Origin: an uncultured Acidobacteriia bacterium
GTDB lineage: Bacteria > Acidobacteriota > Terriglobia > Bryobacterales > Bryobacteraceae
Reading direction: 5' to 3'
Length of the DNA: 64,000 bases
Assembly: GCA_903909435.1 (NCBI GenBank)
Contig: CAIVVT010000147.1
Coordinates: 62,001-126,000, forward strand
How positions within the stretch are numbered: position 1 is the stretch's first letter; every line of letters begins with the position of its first letter. Under the pieces are notes generated by a model that was not told the origin of the DNA, made no database searches, and was given only the letters and a program-made list of their open reading frames with translations. Positions 17,910 to 26,883 of the stretch are shown one piece after another. A program made the position numbers and the translations under genes.

Positions 17910-19343
17910 CTACATCTCCTGCGACAGATTTATCAGCGGAGGTTGCCGCATCTCGACGCAGCCCTTGCCGGTGGGCAGGACTTTGCCGGGATTCAGGCGG
18001 CAGAGCGGGTCGAACATCTGCTTGATGCGGCGCATCAGGTCGAGCGATTCGTCGGAGAATTGGTGACCGAGGAGTTCCATCTTCTCCATGCCAATCCCGT
18101 GCTCGCCCGTGATGGACCCGCCGACCGAAATGCAATAGTCCAGGATCTCGAAACCCGCCCTCTGCGCCCGCTCCAGGTCGCCTGGCTTGCGGGCATCGAA
18201 GGTGATGATGGGGTGCATGTTGCCGTCGCCGGCGTGGAAGATGTTGCCGATCATCAGTTCGCGGCGCTTGCCGATCGCGCCGATCTCGCGCAGTGTTTGA
18301 GCGATCTTGGTGCGCGGGACCACGCCATCCTGCGTGTAGTAAAAGGGGCTGACGCGACCGATCGCGCCGAACGCGTTCTTGCGGCCCTTCCACAGCAATG
18401 CCCGCTCAGCCTCGGTGCGGGCAACGCGGAACTCGCGCGCGTTGCAAGCCATGCAGGCGGCGCGGACTTTCTCGGCCTGCTCTTCCACGGCTTCGCTCAG
18501 CCCTTCCATCTCGATCAGCAAGACCCCCGAGGCATCCAGCGGATAGCCGGCGTGGGTGGCCTCTTCGACGATCTGTATTAGCTTACCTTCCAACATCTCG
18601 AGCGCTGCCGGGGTGATGCCCCGGGCTGTAATCTCGCTGACGGTGGCCGCGCAATTGTCAGCGCTGTCGTAAATGGCGAGCACGGTCTTAACGGCTTCGG
18701 GCTGGCGCATCAGCCGCACGATCACTTTCGTCACCAGCGCCATGGTGCCTTCGCTGCCGGTGAGCAGACCGGTCAGGTCGTAGCCGGGGGAGTCGGGCCA
18801 GAATGCACCGGTGCGCACGACGGCTCCATCCGCGAGTACAACCTCAAGTCCGAGCACGTGGTTGGTGGTAACGCCATAGACCAGCGTGTGCGGGCCTCCA
18901 GCGTTCTCGGCGACGTTGCCGCCGATGGTGCAGGCTCGCCCGCTGGATGGGTCGGGCGCGTAGAAGTAACCGCCGGGCTGAACCGCGATGGTCAGGTCAA
19001 GGTTGACCACGCCAGGCTCCACCACGGCGCGCTCGTTGGCGAAATCGATCTCAAGTATGCGGTTCATGCGGGCGAAGCCGACCATGATGCCGCCAAATCG
19101 CGGGATGGCGCCGCCGCTCAGGCCCGTGCCGGCGCCGCGTCCGACGAGCGGCAGGCCATGGCGCGAAGCAAGACGGGCGATCGCGCTCACCTGCCCGGTG
19201 GTTTGCGGCAGGACGACAGCGTCCGGACGGGCTTTGTCCACGCCGCCATCGTATTCGTACAGGCGTAAGTCCTCCGGTCGGTCGAAGACGAAACGCGACC
19301 CCACGATGCGGACTAGTTCATCTCGAACGGATGAATTGAGCAT
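17910..19343 (-). CDS. glcD: FAD-linked oxidase, glycolate oxidase subunit GlcD type
   Basis: This 477-residue protein has a PCMH-type FAD domain (VVLPQTTGQVSAIARLA, GRGAGTGLSGGAIP, NVAENAGGPHTLVYGVT) and the FAD-oxidase C-terminal domain ending in the GNIFHAGDGNMHP and TGEHGIGMEKM motifs. It oxidises a 2-hydroxyacid such as glycolate or D-lactate, passing electrons to partner subunits. The GlcE and GlcF partners are not adjacent, so it could equally be a stand-alone D-lactate dehydrogenase. The gene converges on the GH9 gene with 16 bp between. Confidence 0.85.
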   Translation of the reverse strand: MLNSSVRDELVRIVGSRFVFDRPEDLRLYEYDGGVDKARPDAVVLPQTTGQVSAIARLASRHGLPLVGRGAGTGLSGGAIPRFGGIMVGFARMNRILEIDFANERAVVEPGVVNLDLTIAVQPGGYFYAPDPSSGRACTIGGNVAENAGGPHTLVYGVTTNHVLGLEVVLADGAVVRTGAFWPDSPGYDLTGLLTGSEGTMALVTKVIVRLMRQPEAVKTVLAIYDSADNCAATVSEITARGITPAALEMLEGKLIQIVEEATHAGYPLDASGVLLIEMEGLSEAVEEQAEKVRAACMACNAREFRVARTEAERALLWKGRKNAFGAIGRVSPFYYTQDGVVPRTKIAQTLREIGAIGKRRELMIGNIFHAGDGNMHPIITFDARKPGDLERAQRAGFEILDYCISVGGSITGEHGIGMEKMELLGHQFSDESLDLMRRIKQMFDPLCRLNPGKVLPTGKGCVEMRQPPLINLSQEM

Positions 19344-19446
19344 GTCTCTTCACCAACGAATATACAGGCTAACCAGGACGATCGCGGCATCCGGATTCCA
19401 TCCATCACCAGCACGAGTTACCGACGCGACGCTGCGGTGCCACCAC

Positions 19447-20391
19447 TCACTCCTTTGGGATCTTCTGAAACTCCAATTGAAGCCACCTGGGTTCCTGCGG
19501 CTCACTCTTGTCCGGCATGCCTTTGGTCATCGACCAGCGGTGGATCCAGGAGATGCCGTTGGTGCCCACGTAGTTCTCGGGCGACTGGTAGACGGGGTCC
19601 TTGAGGGCCTGCTCCAGCGTGGTGAAGCGGTAGCCGCGGCGCTTCAGCATGGTCAGCAGGTCCGTTGCGAGGTCGGCGTTCAAGCGGTTGGCGTGCATGA
19701 GCAGAATCTGCGGGATCTCGTGCCCCACCACTTCCAGCGTGCGCTGCTCGAAGAAGTCGACGACCGTCTCCATATAGTGCACGTATTCGTCCTTTACATG
19801 CGCCATAAGTTCCATGTTGCCCGTAGCCAAGGCTGAGGCGTACACGTTCGCGAACATCCAATCCGAGTTATCGAACGTCACTGGAGCGTTGGTGTAGCCG
19901 CGGCTCGCGATGAACCTGGCGACGCGCGCTTTGATTTCGGGCGTTGGCCCCAGGTGCAGCATCGGGTAGCGGAAATAACGCAGAGGACGGCCGCCCAGCA
20001 CTGGGCGCAGCGCCCCGTCAGCTTTGACAATATCCGCCTCGAAGACCGACGGATCCTCCTTGCTCAAGTCGAGGTGCGAATAGGTGTGACTGCCCAGTTC
20101 CGCACCCGCATCCTGCCAGAGTTTTAGCACCGTGCGGCGGTCGTCGTCGGTCAGATCCGGGCAGTTCCCCGCTACCACGAAAGCAGTGATGGGCGCCTTC
20201 TGCCGAAGGAACTGCTCGAGCAGGTGCAGGGTTTGGATCTGCAGGCCTCCGAAGCCGCAGGCCCGCGGTCCTGATTGCGCGAACGGCAAGTCGTCTACGG
20301 TAATCGCGACCTCGCGCTTGGAAGCGGCGAATGCGAATGGGGCGACCGCGAAAAACGCGGACAGGTAGGTGCAACAGAGCAACCGCTTCAT
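19447..20391 (-). CDS. secreted polysaccharide deacetylase (NodB homology)
   Basis: A signal peptide (cleavage about residue 23) precedes a CE4-type domain of about 290 residues. Visible are the catalytic Asp motif AITVDDLPF (Asp33/Asp34), the metal motif SHTYSHLDLS, the RYPM substrate-groove motif and HANRLNADLATDLLTML near the C-terminus. Members deacetylate chitin, peptidoglycan or other N-acetylated glycans outside the cytoplasm. It is followed downstream by the GlcD gene on the same strand, 103 bp away, probably by chance. Confidence 0.85.
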   Translation of the reverse strand: MKRLLCCTYLSAFFAVAPFAFAASKREVAITVDDLPFAQSGPRACGFGGLQIQTLHLLEQFLRQKAPITAFVVAGNCPDLTDDDRRTVLKLWQDAGAELGSHTYSHLDLSKEDPSVFEADIVKADGALRPVLGGRPLRYFRYPMLHLGPTPEIKARVARFIASRGYTNAPVTFDNSDWMFANVYASALATGNMELMAHVKDEYVHYMETVVDFFEQRTLEVVGHEIPQILLMHANRLNADLATDLLTMLKRRGYRFTTLEQALKDPVYQSPENYVGTNGISWIHRWSMTKGMPDKSEPQEPRWLQLEFQKIPKE

Positions 20392-20526
20392 GTCCCTTCA
20401 GGATACAGGCTTGCGCCGGCGGGGAGTTTCTCCGAGCGTTGCGACCAAACGGAGACCCGAGCCGGCGGCACCCATCAGCCACGACTGGCTGCGATTTGAG
20501 ACATTCTGGTGGATGAGGATTGAGTC

Positions 20527-21222
20527 ATGATCGAAATCATCTGGCTGGGGCACGGCACGTTTCAATTGAAGCTGGAAAGCGGGGAGATCGTACTGATCGA
20601 CCCCTGGATCAACGGCAACCCGAAGTCTCCGCAAGGGTTCAAGATCGACCATATCGACACGATGCTGATCACCCACGGGCACTTCGACCACGTGGCCGAT
20701 GCGGTGCAACTGGCGAAGAAGTTCAAGCCCAAAGTGATCGCGAATTTCGAGATCTGCGCCTGGCTGGAAACCAAGGGGGTGCAGAACACCGGCGGGATGA
20801 ATAAAGGCGGGAGCCAGACGGCCGGATCGCTCAAGGTCACGATGACCCACGCGCTGCATTCCAGCGGAATTCAGGACGGCACTTCAATGCTCTACGGCGG
20901 TGAGGCAGCGGGGTTCATTCTGCACTTCGCCGACGGGAGCAAGGCCTATTTCGCGGGTGATACGTCGGTCTTCTCCGACATGGCGTTGTACCGCGAACTC
21001 TACGCTCCGGACCTTGCATTTCTACCGATCGGCGATCACTACACGATGGACCCGCGGCAAGCCGCGCTTGCCGCCCGCCTGATCGGCGCCAAGACGGTCA
21101 TCCCGGTGCACTTTGGCACTTTCCCGATTCTGACAGGCACCCCGGCCGAACTAGCTGACCTGGTAAAGGCGGACGGGGTGCACGTCTGGGAACTGCAACC
21201 CGGAACGGCTGTCCGCTGGTAA
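20527..21222 (+). CDS. metal-dependent hydrolase, UPF0173 (metallo-beta-lactamase fold)
   Basis: The 231-residue protein has the MBL-fold metal motif THGHFDH (His50, His52, Asp54, His55), then GDTSVFSDM and PVHFGTFP near the C-terminus, in the order of UPF0173/YtkL proteins. The substrate of this family is not settled. The gene is divergent from the polysaccharide deacetylase and is followed by a 502-bp gap before the multiheme locus. Confidence 0.85.
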   Translation: MIEIIWLGHGTFQLKLESGEIVLIDPWINGNPKSPQGFKIDHIDTMLITHGHFDHVADAVQLAKKFKPKVIANFEICAWLETKGVQNTGGMNKGGSQTAGSLKVTMTHALHSSGIQDGTSMLYGGEAAGFILHFADGSKAYFAGDTSVFSDMALYRELYAPDLAFLPIGDHYTMDPRQAALAARLIGAKTVIPVHFGTFPILTGTPAELADLVKADGVHVWELQPGTAVRW

Positions 21223-21724
21223 TGGGAACCGACTACCCGAGGAGCTACTTATCCGTTTTGGGATGGCCTTAGCCCGTTGGGCTAACACTCAACCCACCTG
21301 CGCGAAAGCACGCAGTGACAGGGCGAGGAACAGGCGACGGACATCCCCCGAAACGGCACAACCGCTCAAAACGCCAAGCGCAGGGTCCAAGGACCGCCTT
21401 CAGCGCAGGATTTGCCTTGGAAGATGACATTCGTGCAGATTGAGTGCAACGAAATCGCGTCATTTCTCACATCTGGCAATGCGCAGACTGTGGGCTTTCA
21501 CCCAGTGCAGACCCTGGTGCCTTGCTTTTGTGAGAGTATGATTGAGATCTGTTAATCTTAATTGCTGTAACTTATTGAAAGTATGCACTGTAGAATTATT
21601 CCATACCCTGTCCGTCGGTTTGGAGTGGAAGATGCACTGCCTTTTTTGCGATTTTTCCGCCGACTGTTAGCCGACGGGGAGTCCGTGCGTTATCCCTCTG
21701 TTGGGGTTGAGAAGGAGAGCTTTC
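21223..21724 (+). promoter_or_regulatory. gene-free leader of the multiheme cytochrome locus
   Basis: No protein or known RNA gene is seen in these 502 bp. There is a perfect 7-bp hairpin TTAGCCC/GGGCTAA (21269-21285) without a T-run, an AT-rich stretch at about 21520-21600 suited to a promoter, and an inverted repeat CCGTCGG (21612-21618)/CCGACGG (21671-21677) in the likely 5' leader of the first cytochrome gene. The ribosome binding site AAGGAGAG lies just before ATG 21725. No promoter could be fixed with confidence. Confidence 0.4.
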
Positions 21725-23791
21725 ATGCAAATGCGTTCTCGCTCACGTGCTTCTATGGGGTTCATTCTGGTAGCGATGCTGATGGCAGGGAGCGTTGCTC
21801 TGCTAAGCTCGACCAAATCCCCGTTTTCGACTCGTGAAAAGGCGTCGTTTGCCAATCCGGCCGCACTCAATTTCGTGCGTCCTGGAGTGGCAATTCAAAT
21901 TACTAACATCCAGTTCACGACTGGCAACCCGCTGACCGTGAACTACAAACTCGTGGATCCGAAGGGCGCCCTTCTGGACTTGACGGGCGTGCAGACACCC
22001 GGGGCGATTTCCGTCCGGTACATACTTTCGTACATCCCGGCTGCCTCGCCGGGAGGCCAGTATGTGAACATCACAACCACGAAGAACACGACGGTCCCCG
22101 GGGTTACTGTCAGTGCGCCGGGAACCGATTCCGGCGGAACGCTGGTGACCAATTCCGACGGCACTTATGCGTATACGTTCAAGACCGCCGTGCCGAACTC
22201 GGTTCCGCAGGGTTCGACGCTTACGGTCGGCATGACCGCGTCACGCAATTTGACCGAGTTCGACCTTGGCACGAATTACGCGAACGCGACGTCCAGTTTC
22301 AAACTGGGCGGCGGTACGCCTGACGTGCGGCAAGTCGTGACCACGGCCACCTGCAACAAGTGCCACAGCCAGATTGCATTCCACGGCGGATCGCGCCGCA
22401 CGATGGAAATTTGCATCCTGTGCCACGTCCCCGGCTTCGTGAACCCGCAGACGGGTAATTCGATCGACATGAAAGTGATGTTCCACAAGATTCACATGGG
22501 CGAGAATCTGCCCAGCGTGAAAGCGGGAACACCTTATCAGATCAACGGCTCGCACGGGAGCAACGACTATTCCGATATCGCCTTCCCGGCCAACCCCAAC
22601 ACCTGCCAGGCTTGCCACGCCGCCGACGCCAAGCAGGCTTCGGCCTTTACCACCCACCCGACAGCAGCCGCCTGCGGCTCCTGCCATGACAACGTGAACT
22701 TCGTGTCCGGTGTCAACCACCTCGGTGGACCCGCTGCGAATGACAATCAGTGCGCGAATTGCCACATCCCGCAAGGCGAAGTGGACTTCGACGCCTCCAT
22801 CCTCGGCGCGCACGTGAACGGGAATCAGTCCAGCCTTCTGCCGGGCATCCAAGGCAAGATCCTGTCCGTCACGAACACCAACCCGGGCCAGAAGCCGGTC
22901 GTGGCGTTCCAAGTGCAGGACAGCAAGGGTGTCACGATCCCGCTGGCCACCTTCTCGAAGCCGGTGCACCGCCTCGCACTCGTGCTCGCTGGCCCGACCA
23001 CTGACTACACCGGCATCAATGCCCACGGGTACATCAGTGAAGACGCCAGCAAAACCTCGGTCCTGAACGGTGATACGTACACCTACACTTTCACCACGCC
23101 AATTCCAGCCAATGCAAAGGGTACCTATAGCATCGGTATGGAAGGCCGCAGGAACGATACGGTGTTGGCCGGCACCACCAAGGCCCGGACCATCGAATAC
23201 GGCATGAAGAATGTCGTCTACAACTTCTCGGTGGACGGCAGCGAAGTTGCGCCACGCCGCGCCGTTGTTGCACTCTCCAAGTGCGATAGCTGCCACTGGA
23301 ACCTTTCTCTGCACGGCGAGAATCGCAACCAGATCGAGCAGTGCGTGCTGTGCCACAACCCGGTCGAGAACGACGCAGCGCGCCGCCCGGCCGACGGCTC
23401 GGCGAACCCGCCCGAGAGCATCGATCTCGCGCTGATGATTCACCGGATTCACTCCGGCCCGAACCAGAGCCGCGACTTCACGATCTATGGCTTCGGCGGC
23501 TCTAAGAACAACTTCAACGACGTCGGCTACCCCGGCGTTTTGAACGATTGCGAACAGTGCCACCTGCCGGGTACCTACGTGTTGCCGATCGGGGCCACCG
23601 CCATGATCAACGACACCCGTGGTTACATCAACCCGGTTCATCCCACTACCGGCGCCTGCCTGGGCTGCCACGCGTCCATCGATGCGGCTTCCCATGCGTT
23701 GGTGAACACGACTACGCTGGGTGAGAGCTGCTTCGTTTGCCACGGCCCCGATGGGGACTACTCCGTGGCTAAGGTGCACGCGTCCAACTAA
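21725..23791 (+). CDS. OmcA/MtrC-family decaheme c-type cytochrome
   Basis: The product of 688 residues has ten CxxCH haem sites between about residues 210 and 673, in two groups of five. Each group is preceded by a beta-rich domain (about 50-205 and 360-510). That alternation of split-barrel and pentaheme domains is the MtrC/OmcA architecture, proteins that pass electrons from the outer membrane to minerals, electrodes or other acceptors. An N-terminal signal segment is present, but there is no cysteine before the first haem site, hence no lipobox, unlike Shewanella MtrC and OmcA. ATG 21725 has a strong AAGGAGAG site. A terminator follows the stop by 15 bp. Confidence 0.9.
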   Translation: MQMRSRSRASMGFILVAMLMAGSVALLSSTKSPFSTREKASFANPAALNFVRPGVAIQITNIQFTTGNPLTVNYKLVDPKGALLDLTGVQTPGAISVRYILSYIPAASPGGQYVNITTTKNTTVPGVTVSAPGTDSGGTLVTNSDGTYAYTFKTAVPNSVPQGSTLTVGMTASRNLTEFDLGTNYANATSSFKLGGGTPDVRQVVTTATCNKCHSQIAFHGGSRRTMEICILCHVPGFVNPQTGNSIDMKVMFHKIHMGENLPSVKAGTPYQINGSHGSNDYSDIAFPANPNTCQACHAADAKQASAFTTHPTAAACGSCHDNVNFVSGVNHLGGPAANDNQCANCHIPQGEVDFDASILGAHVNGNQSSLLPGIQGKILSVTNTNPGQKPVVAFQVQDSKGVTIPLATFSKPVHRLALVLAGPTTDYTGINAHGYISEDASKTSVLNGDTYTYTFTTPIPANAKGTYSIGMEGRRNDTVLAGTTKARTIEYGMKNVVYNFSVDGSEVAPRRAVVALSKCDSCHWNLSLHGENRNQIEQCVLCHNPVENDAARRPADGSANPPESIDLALMIHRIHSGPNQSRDFTIYGFGGSKNNFNDVGYPGVLNDCEQCHLPGTYVLPIGATAMINDTRGYINPVHPTTGACLGCHASIDAASHALVNTTTLGESCFVCHGPDGDYSVAKVHASN

Positions 23792-23806
23792 GTCAACGGA
23801 AGAGAG

Positions 23807-23837
23807 GGCCGGGTTGCCTAGGCGGCCCGGCCTTTTT
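23807..23837 (+). terminator. intrinsic terminator between the first and second cytochrome genes
   Basis: A 12-bp stem (GGCCGGGTTGCC pairing with GGCGGCCCGGCC, two G-U pairs) with a two-base loop is followed directly by TTTTT. It begins 15 bp after the stop of the OmcA/MtrC-like gene and ends 26 bp before the MtrA-like start. This is the clearest terminator in the window and would lower expression of the genes after it relative to the first gene, unless they have their own promoter. Confidence 0.85.
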
Positions 23838-23863
23838 GTGGATCCGAGTTTCAGGGAGTTTCC

Positions 23864-24823
23864 ATGACCCGATTCCGAAATCTCATCATCCCGCTGGCCG
23901 TCTGTGCGCTCGCCTTCACTGTGCAAGCCGCCGGCCCGGCCAGGCAGGACCCGAAGGAGGCAGCAGCCAAGCAGGCGCCGCCCGCGAAGGCGGAATACGC
24001 CGGCTCGGAGGCCTGCGCGGGGTGTCACGAGGACATCAGCAAGGCCTTTGCCAAGAACCCCCATTTCAACCTCGAAAAGAACAAGCATTGGGAAGGCAAA
24101 GCCTGCGAAGCCTGTCACGGCATGGGCTCCAAGCACGCCGAATCTGCATCGGCGGAAGATATCGTGAACCCTGCGAAGCAGACGCCGGGTAAGACCGACG
24201 CGATCTGCCTCGCCTGCCACCGCAACCAGTCCACTCAAGTCGGCCGGATCCAGGGCGGGCATTCGCGCAACGCGATCGCCTGCACGTCATGCCACGACAT
24301 GCACAAGACTGGCGCGGAGAGTTCCTTCGTCCGGCTTAAGCGCAACGCCGGGATCAATCAGCTTTGCGGCAGTTGCCATACGGCGGCGGCCGCCGCGTTT
24401 ATGAAGCCGCATCATCACAAGGTGCCCGAAGGCGCCATGGCCTGCACGTCCTGTCATAATCCACATTCCAGTTTCATGAGTCGCAATCTCCGGCAGGCCA
24501 GCACGGGTTCGGAGCCCGCATGCGTCAACTGTCATGGTGACAAGCGCGGACCGTTCGTTTTCGAGCATGCTCCGGTTCGTACCGACGGGTGCAACACCTG
24601 CCACGAGCCGCATGGCTCGGTGAATCCGCGCATGCTAATCCGCCAGGACATTTCGCTCCTATGCATGGAGTGCCATTCCAACCTGCAGTCGCCGTCGCCG
24701 GGCGGAAGCCTCGGCGGAGTGCCGCCGGCGTTCCACAACATGCTCGCGCCGCGCTTCCGCAACTGCACCACCTGCCATCAGAAGATTCACGGCTCCAACG
24801 CCGGTAAGGGGTTGCTGCGATGA
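23864..24823 (+). CDS. periplasmic decaheme c-type cytochrome, MtrA/DmsE family
   Basis: The 319-residue product has a signal peptide (cleavage near VQAAG), an Ala/Lys/Pro-rich spacer, and ten CxxCH sites spread evenly from about residue 51 to 305, each followed by further His residues able to serve as distal ligands. Size and haem number match MtrA, the haem wire that sits inside the MtrB barrel, and DmsE, its counterpart in extracellular DMSO respiration. The stop overlaps the barrel gene start by 4 bp (ATGA), pointing to coupled translation and equal stoichiometry with it. Confidence 0.9.
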   Translation: MTRFRNLIIPLAVCALAFTVQAAGPARQDPKEAAAKQAPPAKAEYAGSEACAGCHEDISKAFAKNPHFNLEKNKHWEGKACEACHGMGSKHAESASAEDIVNPAKQTPGKTDAICLACHRNQSTQVGRIQGGHSRNAIACTSCHDMHKTGAESSFVRLKRNAGINQLCGSCHTAAAAAFMKPHHHKVPEGAMACTSCHNPHSSFMSRNLRQASTGSEPACVNCHGDKRGPFVFEHAPVRTDGCNTCHEPHGSVNPRMLIRQDISLLCMECHSNLQSPSPGGSLGGVPPAFHNMLAPRFRNCTTCHQKIHGSNAGKGLLR

Positions 24824-26871
24824 AGAGAATAGCCCTTTTGTGGATGCTCACCGGGGTCTTTGCATTCGCCGCCGCCCAGGATGCGGCGAAAGATACGAGC
24901 GCCAACCAGACCCCAGCGGCCGAGACGCAAAAGCCTGAAGAGAAGAAGGCGGAGGCGGCCCCTGCGGCTGCTGACGCAGCCACGCCCCAGAAGGAGCAGT
25001 TGCTCGAAGGCTCCATCGACCTCGGAGCACGTTGGGTCTCAAAGGTCGGCGGCGACATGAACACGTATCGCAGCATCGTCAACCTGGAGTCCGGGCCGCG
25101 CGTTGTAGGCGTGGACCTGAGACTGGTTCCGGGGCCGCACGACAACAATGTTGCGGACAGCATCCTGCTGCAGGCTCACAGTTGGGGCGATCCATACAAC
25201 TCGATGCGGCTCGACATGCAGCGAAACCGCATCTACCGGCTGACGAGCAGCTATTCGAATGTCTCGTATTTTAACTACCTGCCTTCATTCGCCGATACGA
25301 CCCTGTTGACGACCGGCGTGTTCATGAACCAGCGTGCCTACGACACCAAGACTCGAGACTTCGAAAACGAACTGCTGCTCCTGCCGGGCTACTGGATCCA
25401 GCCGTACATCGCATATTCGCGCAATACCGATGGTGGGACCGGCATTTCGACGCTGGTAGACAGCAGCTACAACAACTATCCAGTCGTGAACAACATCCAT
25501 TGGGGTCAGAACACCTTCCGGGGTGGCGTTCGCGTCCAACTGTCTAAGCTGCATGTCACATTTGAACAGGGTTCCGTCCAGTTCAAGGACGACCAGGGCC
25601 TTTATTCGAATGGGCCCGGTCTCGGTGACCGGACCGCGCCGTACATTGGGCAAACACTGAACCTTACGAATGGCTGGCAAGCCTACTACATCCGTGGCGA
25701 AGGCAACTTCACCAAGGGATACGGCACGTTTAGCCCGGCATCGTGGGTCGATTTCTACGGGCAGTTCTACCACTCCGATTCCAATACCTCCTCAACGCTC
25801 AACCAACTGGCACAAGGTAATATCCCCTCGTATACGCCGAATCTCGCGTTCTACTCAACGGCTTTCGATCAGATGTACGGAAGCGCGGCGATGCCTCGAA
25901 CCTCGGGTTCGGTGTCCATGGAATTGCGTTTGAAGGACCGTCTCCGCCTCCGCCAGTCCGTCGAATTGGATTCGTTCCACAACGACAGTTCTTCCACGCT
26001 CAGCCAACTGTTCTACCTGTCCTCGGGACTCGACGCGAGTGTGAATAGCCCCTACACCGGCCGCCTCGCAGTGCAGCAGCGTCGCTCGCAAACCGAATTG
26101 TTGGTGGACGTGAACAAGCAACTCATGGTGCGCGGCGGCTACCGCTACGAATGGGGTTCCGCCGATGTGCCTTCCGGTATCGTCAGCACGACCAGCCCGG
26201 ACGAGAGCGGCCAGTTGATTCGGCATGTGGGCCTGGCCGGAGCGCAGTTCCGAATCTCCCAGATTGCGGTCGTTAACGCCGACTTTGAGAAATCGGACGG
26301 CGTGAAGACGTTCTATCGCACGGGCCTGCAAAACTACCTGAAATTCCGCGCGCAGTCGCGCTTTACGCTGCCCAAGAACCTGTTCTTCACGGCTGGCGTG
26401 AATTTCCTGGACAATCGCAACCCGGACGTCGGGCTTTACGCGAAATACACTTCTGCGGTCGAATCGGCGAGCCTGCAATGGCTCCCGGCCAGCCACAAGA
26501 TTAGCCTGATCGCCGACTACACGCACTCCGACATCAAGTCCGATATCAACTACCTGATCATCTTCCCCTTCAGCGATTCGAACCGGTCGCTTTATCAGGA
26601 CAACGCCCATTCCGCGTCTTTGATGGCCGAACTGGCCCTGCCCGGCAAGGGCCTGCTAAAGCCGAAGCTGAGCTTCGGTGGTTCCCTGGTAACCACGGAA
26701 GGCAGTCGGCCATCGAGGTATTATCAACCACAAGGCAAACTGCTGCTGCCCCTCCATAGGCACGTTCAACTTTATGCGGAGTGGCAGTGGTACGCGCTGC
26801 ACCAGCCACTCTACTATTACGAGGGCTTCCGCGCGCACACGCTGATGACCGGCGTGCGTTTCCTGATGTAA
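24820..26871 (+). CDS. MtrB/PioB-family decaheme-associated outer-membrane beta-barrel
   Basis: The product of 683 residues has a signal peptide, a low-complexity Ala/Lys/Glu/Pro region (about 20-60), and then a long series of alternating amphipathic strands rich in Tyr, Ser, Asn and Arg, ending in TLMTGVRFLM. Its length is close to the roughly 700 residues of MtrB. The barrel sheathes the decaheme MtrA protein and carries electrons across the outer membrane. The N-terminal CxxC pair of Shewanella MtrB is absent. Family assignment rests on the neighbours and the barrel pattern more than on motifs. It overlaps the MtrA-like gene by 4 bp. Confidence 0.85.
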   Translation: MKRIALLWMLTGVFAFAAAQDAAKDTSANQTPAAETQKPEEKKAEAAPAAADAATPQKEQLLEGSIDLGARWVSKVGGDMNTYRSIVNLESGPRVVGVDLRLVPGPHDNNVADSILLQAHSWGDPYNSMRLDMQRNRIYRLTSSYSNVSYFNYLPSFADTTLLTTGVFMNQRAYDTKTRDFENELLLLPGYWIQPYIAYSRNTDGGTGISTLVDSSYNNYPVVNNIHWGQNTFRGGVRVQLSKLHVTFEQGSVQFKDDQGLYSNGPGLGDRTAPYIGQTLNLTNGWQAYYIRGEGNFTKGYGTFSPASWVDFYGQFYHSDSNTSSTLNQLAQGNIPSYTPNLAFYSTAFDQMYGSAAMPRTSGSVSMELRLKDRLRLRQSVELDSFHNDSSSTLSQLFYLSSGLDASVNSPYTGRLAVQQRRSQTELLVDVNKQLMVRGGYRYEWGSADVPSGIVSTTSPDESGQLIRHVGLAGAQFRISQIAVVNADFEKSDGVKTFYRTGLQNYLKFRAQSRFTLPKNLFFTAGVNFLDNRNPDVGLYAKYTSAVESASLQWLPASHKISLIADYTHSDIKSDINYLIIFPFSDSNRSLYQDNAHSASLMAELALPGKGLLKPKLSFGGSLVTTEGSRPSRYYQPQGKLLLPLHRHVQLYAEWQWYALHQPLYYYEGFRAHTLMTGVRFLM

Positions 26872-26883
26872 GGTATAAACGTC

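Noticed and set aside
17764-18393. Open minus-strand frame of about 210 codons overlapping the GlcD gene and the end of GH9.
   Set aside because: It is an out-of-frame shadow of GlcD with Arg/Pro/His-rich translation.
21269-21285. Perfect hairpin TTAGCCC/GGGCTAA after the metallo-hydrolase gene as a terminator.
   Set aside because: No T-run follows on either strand, so it is not called as a terminator.
21309-21324. CACGCA...CAGGGC run in the leader of the cytochrome locus, reminiscent of a c-di-GMP/cGAMP (GEMM) riboswitch.
   Set aside because: The GGACGCAAAGCC partner and tetraloop-receptor elements are missing, so the resemblance is too short to claim. An Rfam search of the leader would settle it.
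22241-24262. Long minus-strand frame (over 670 codons) across the decaheme genes.
   Set aside because: It is antisense to the decaheme genes, low in motifs and Val/Arg/His-rich, typical of high-GC shadow frames.
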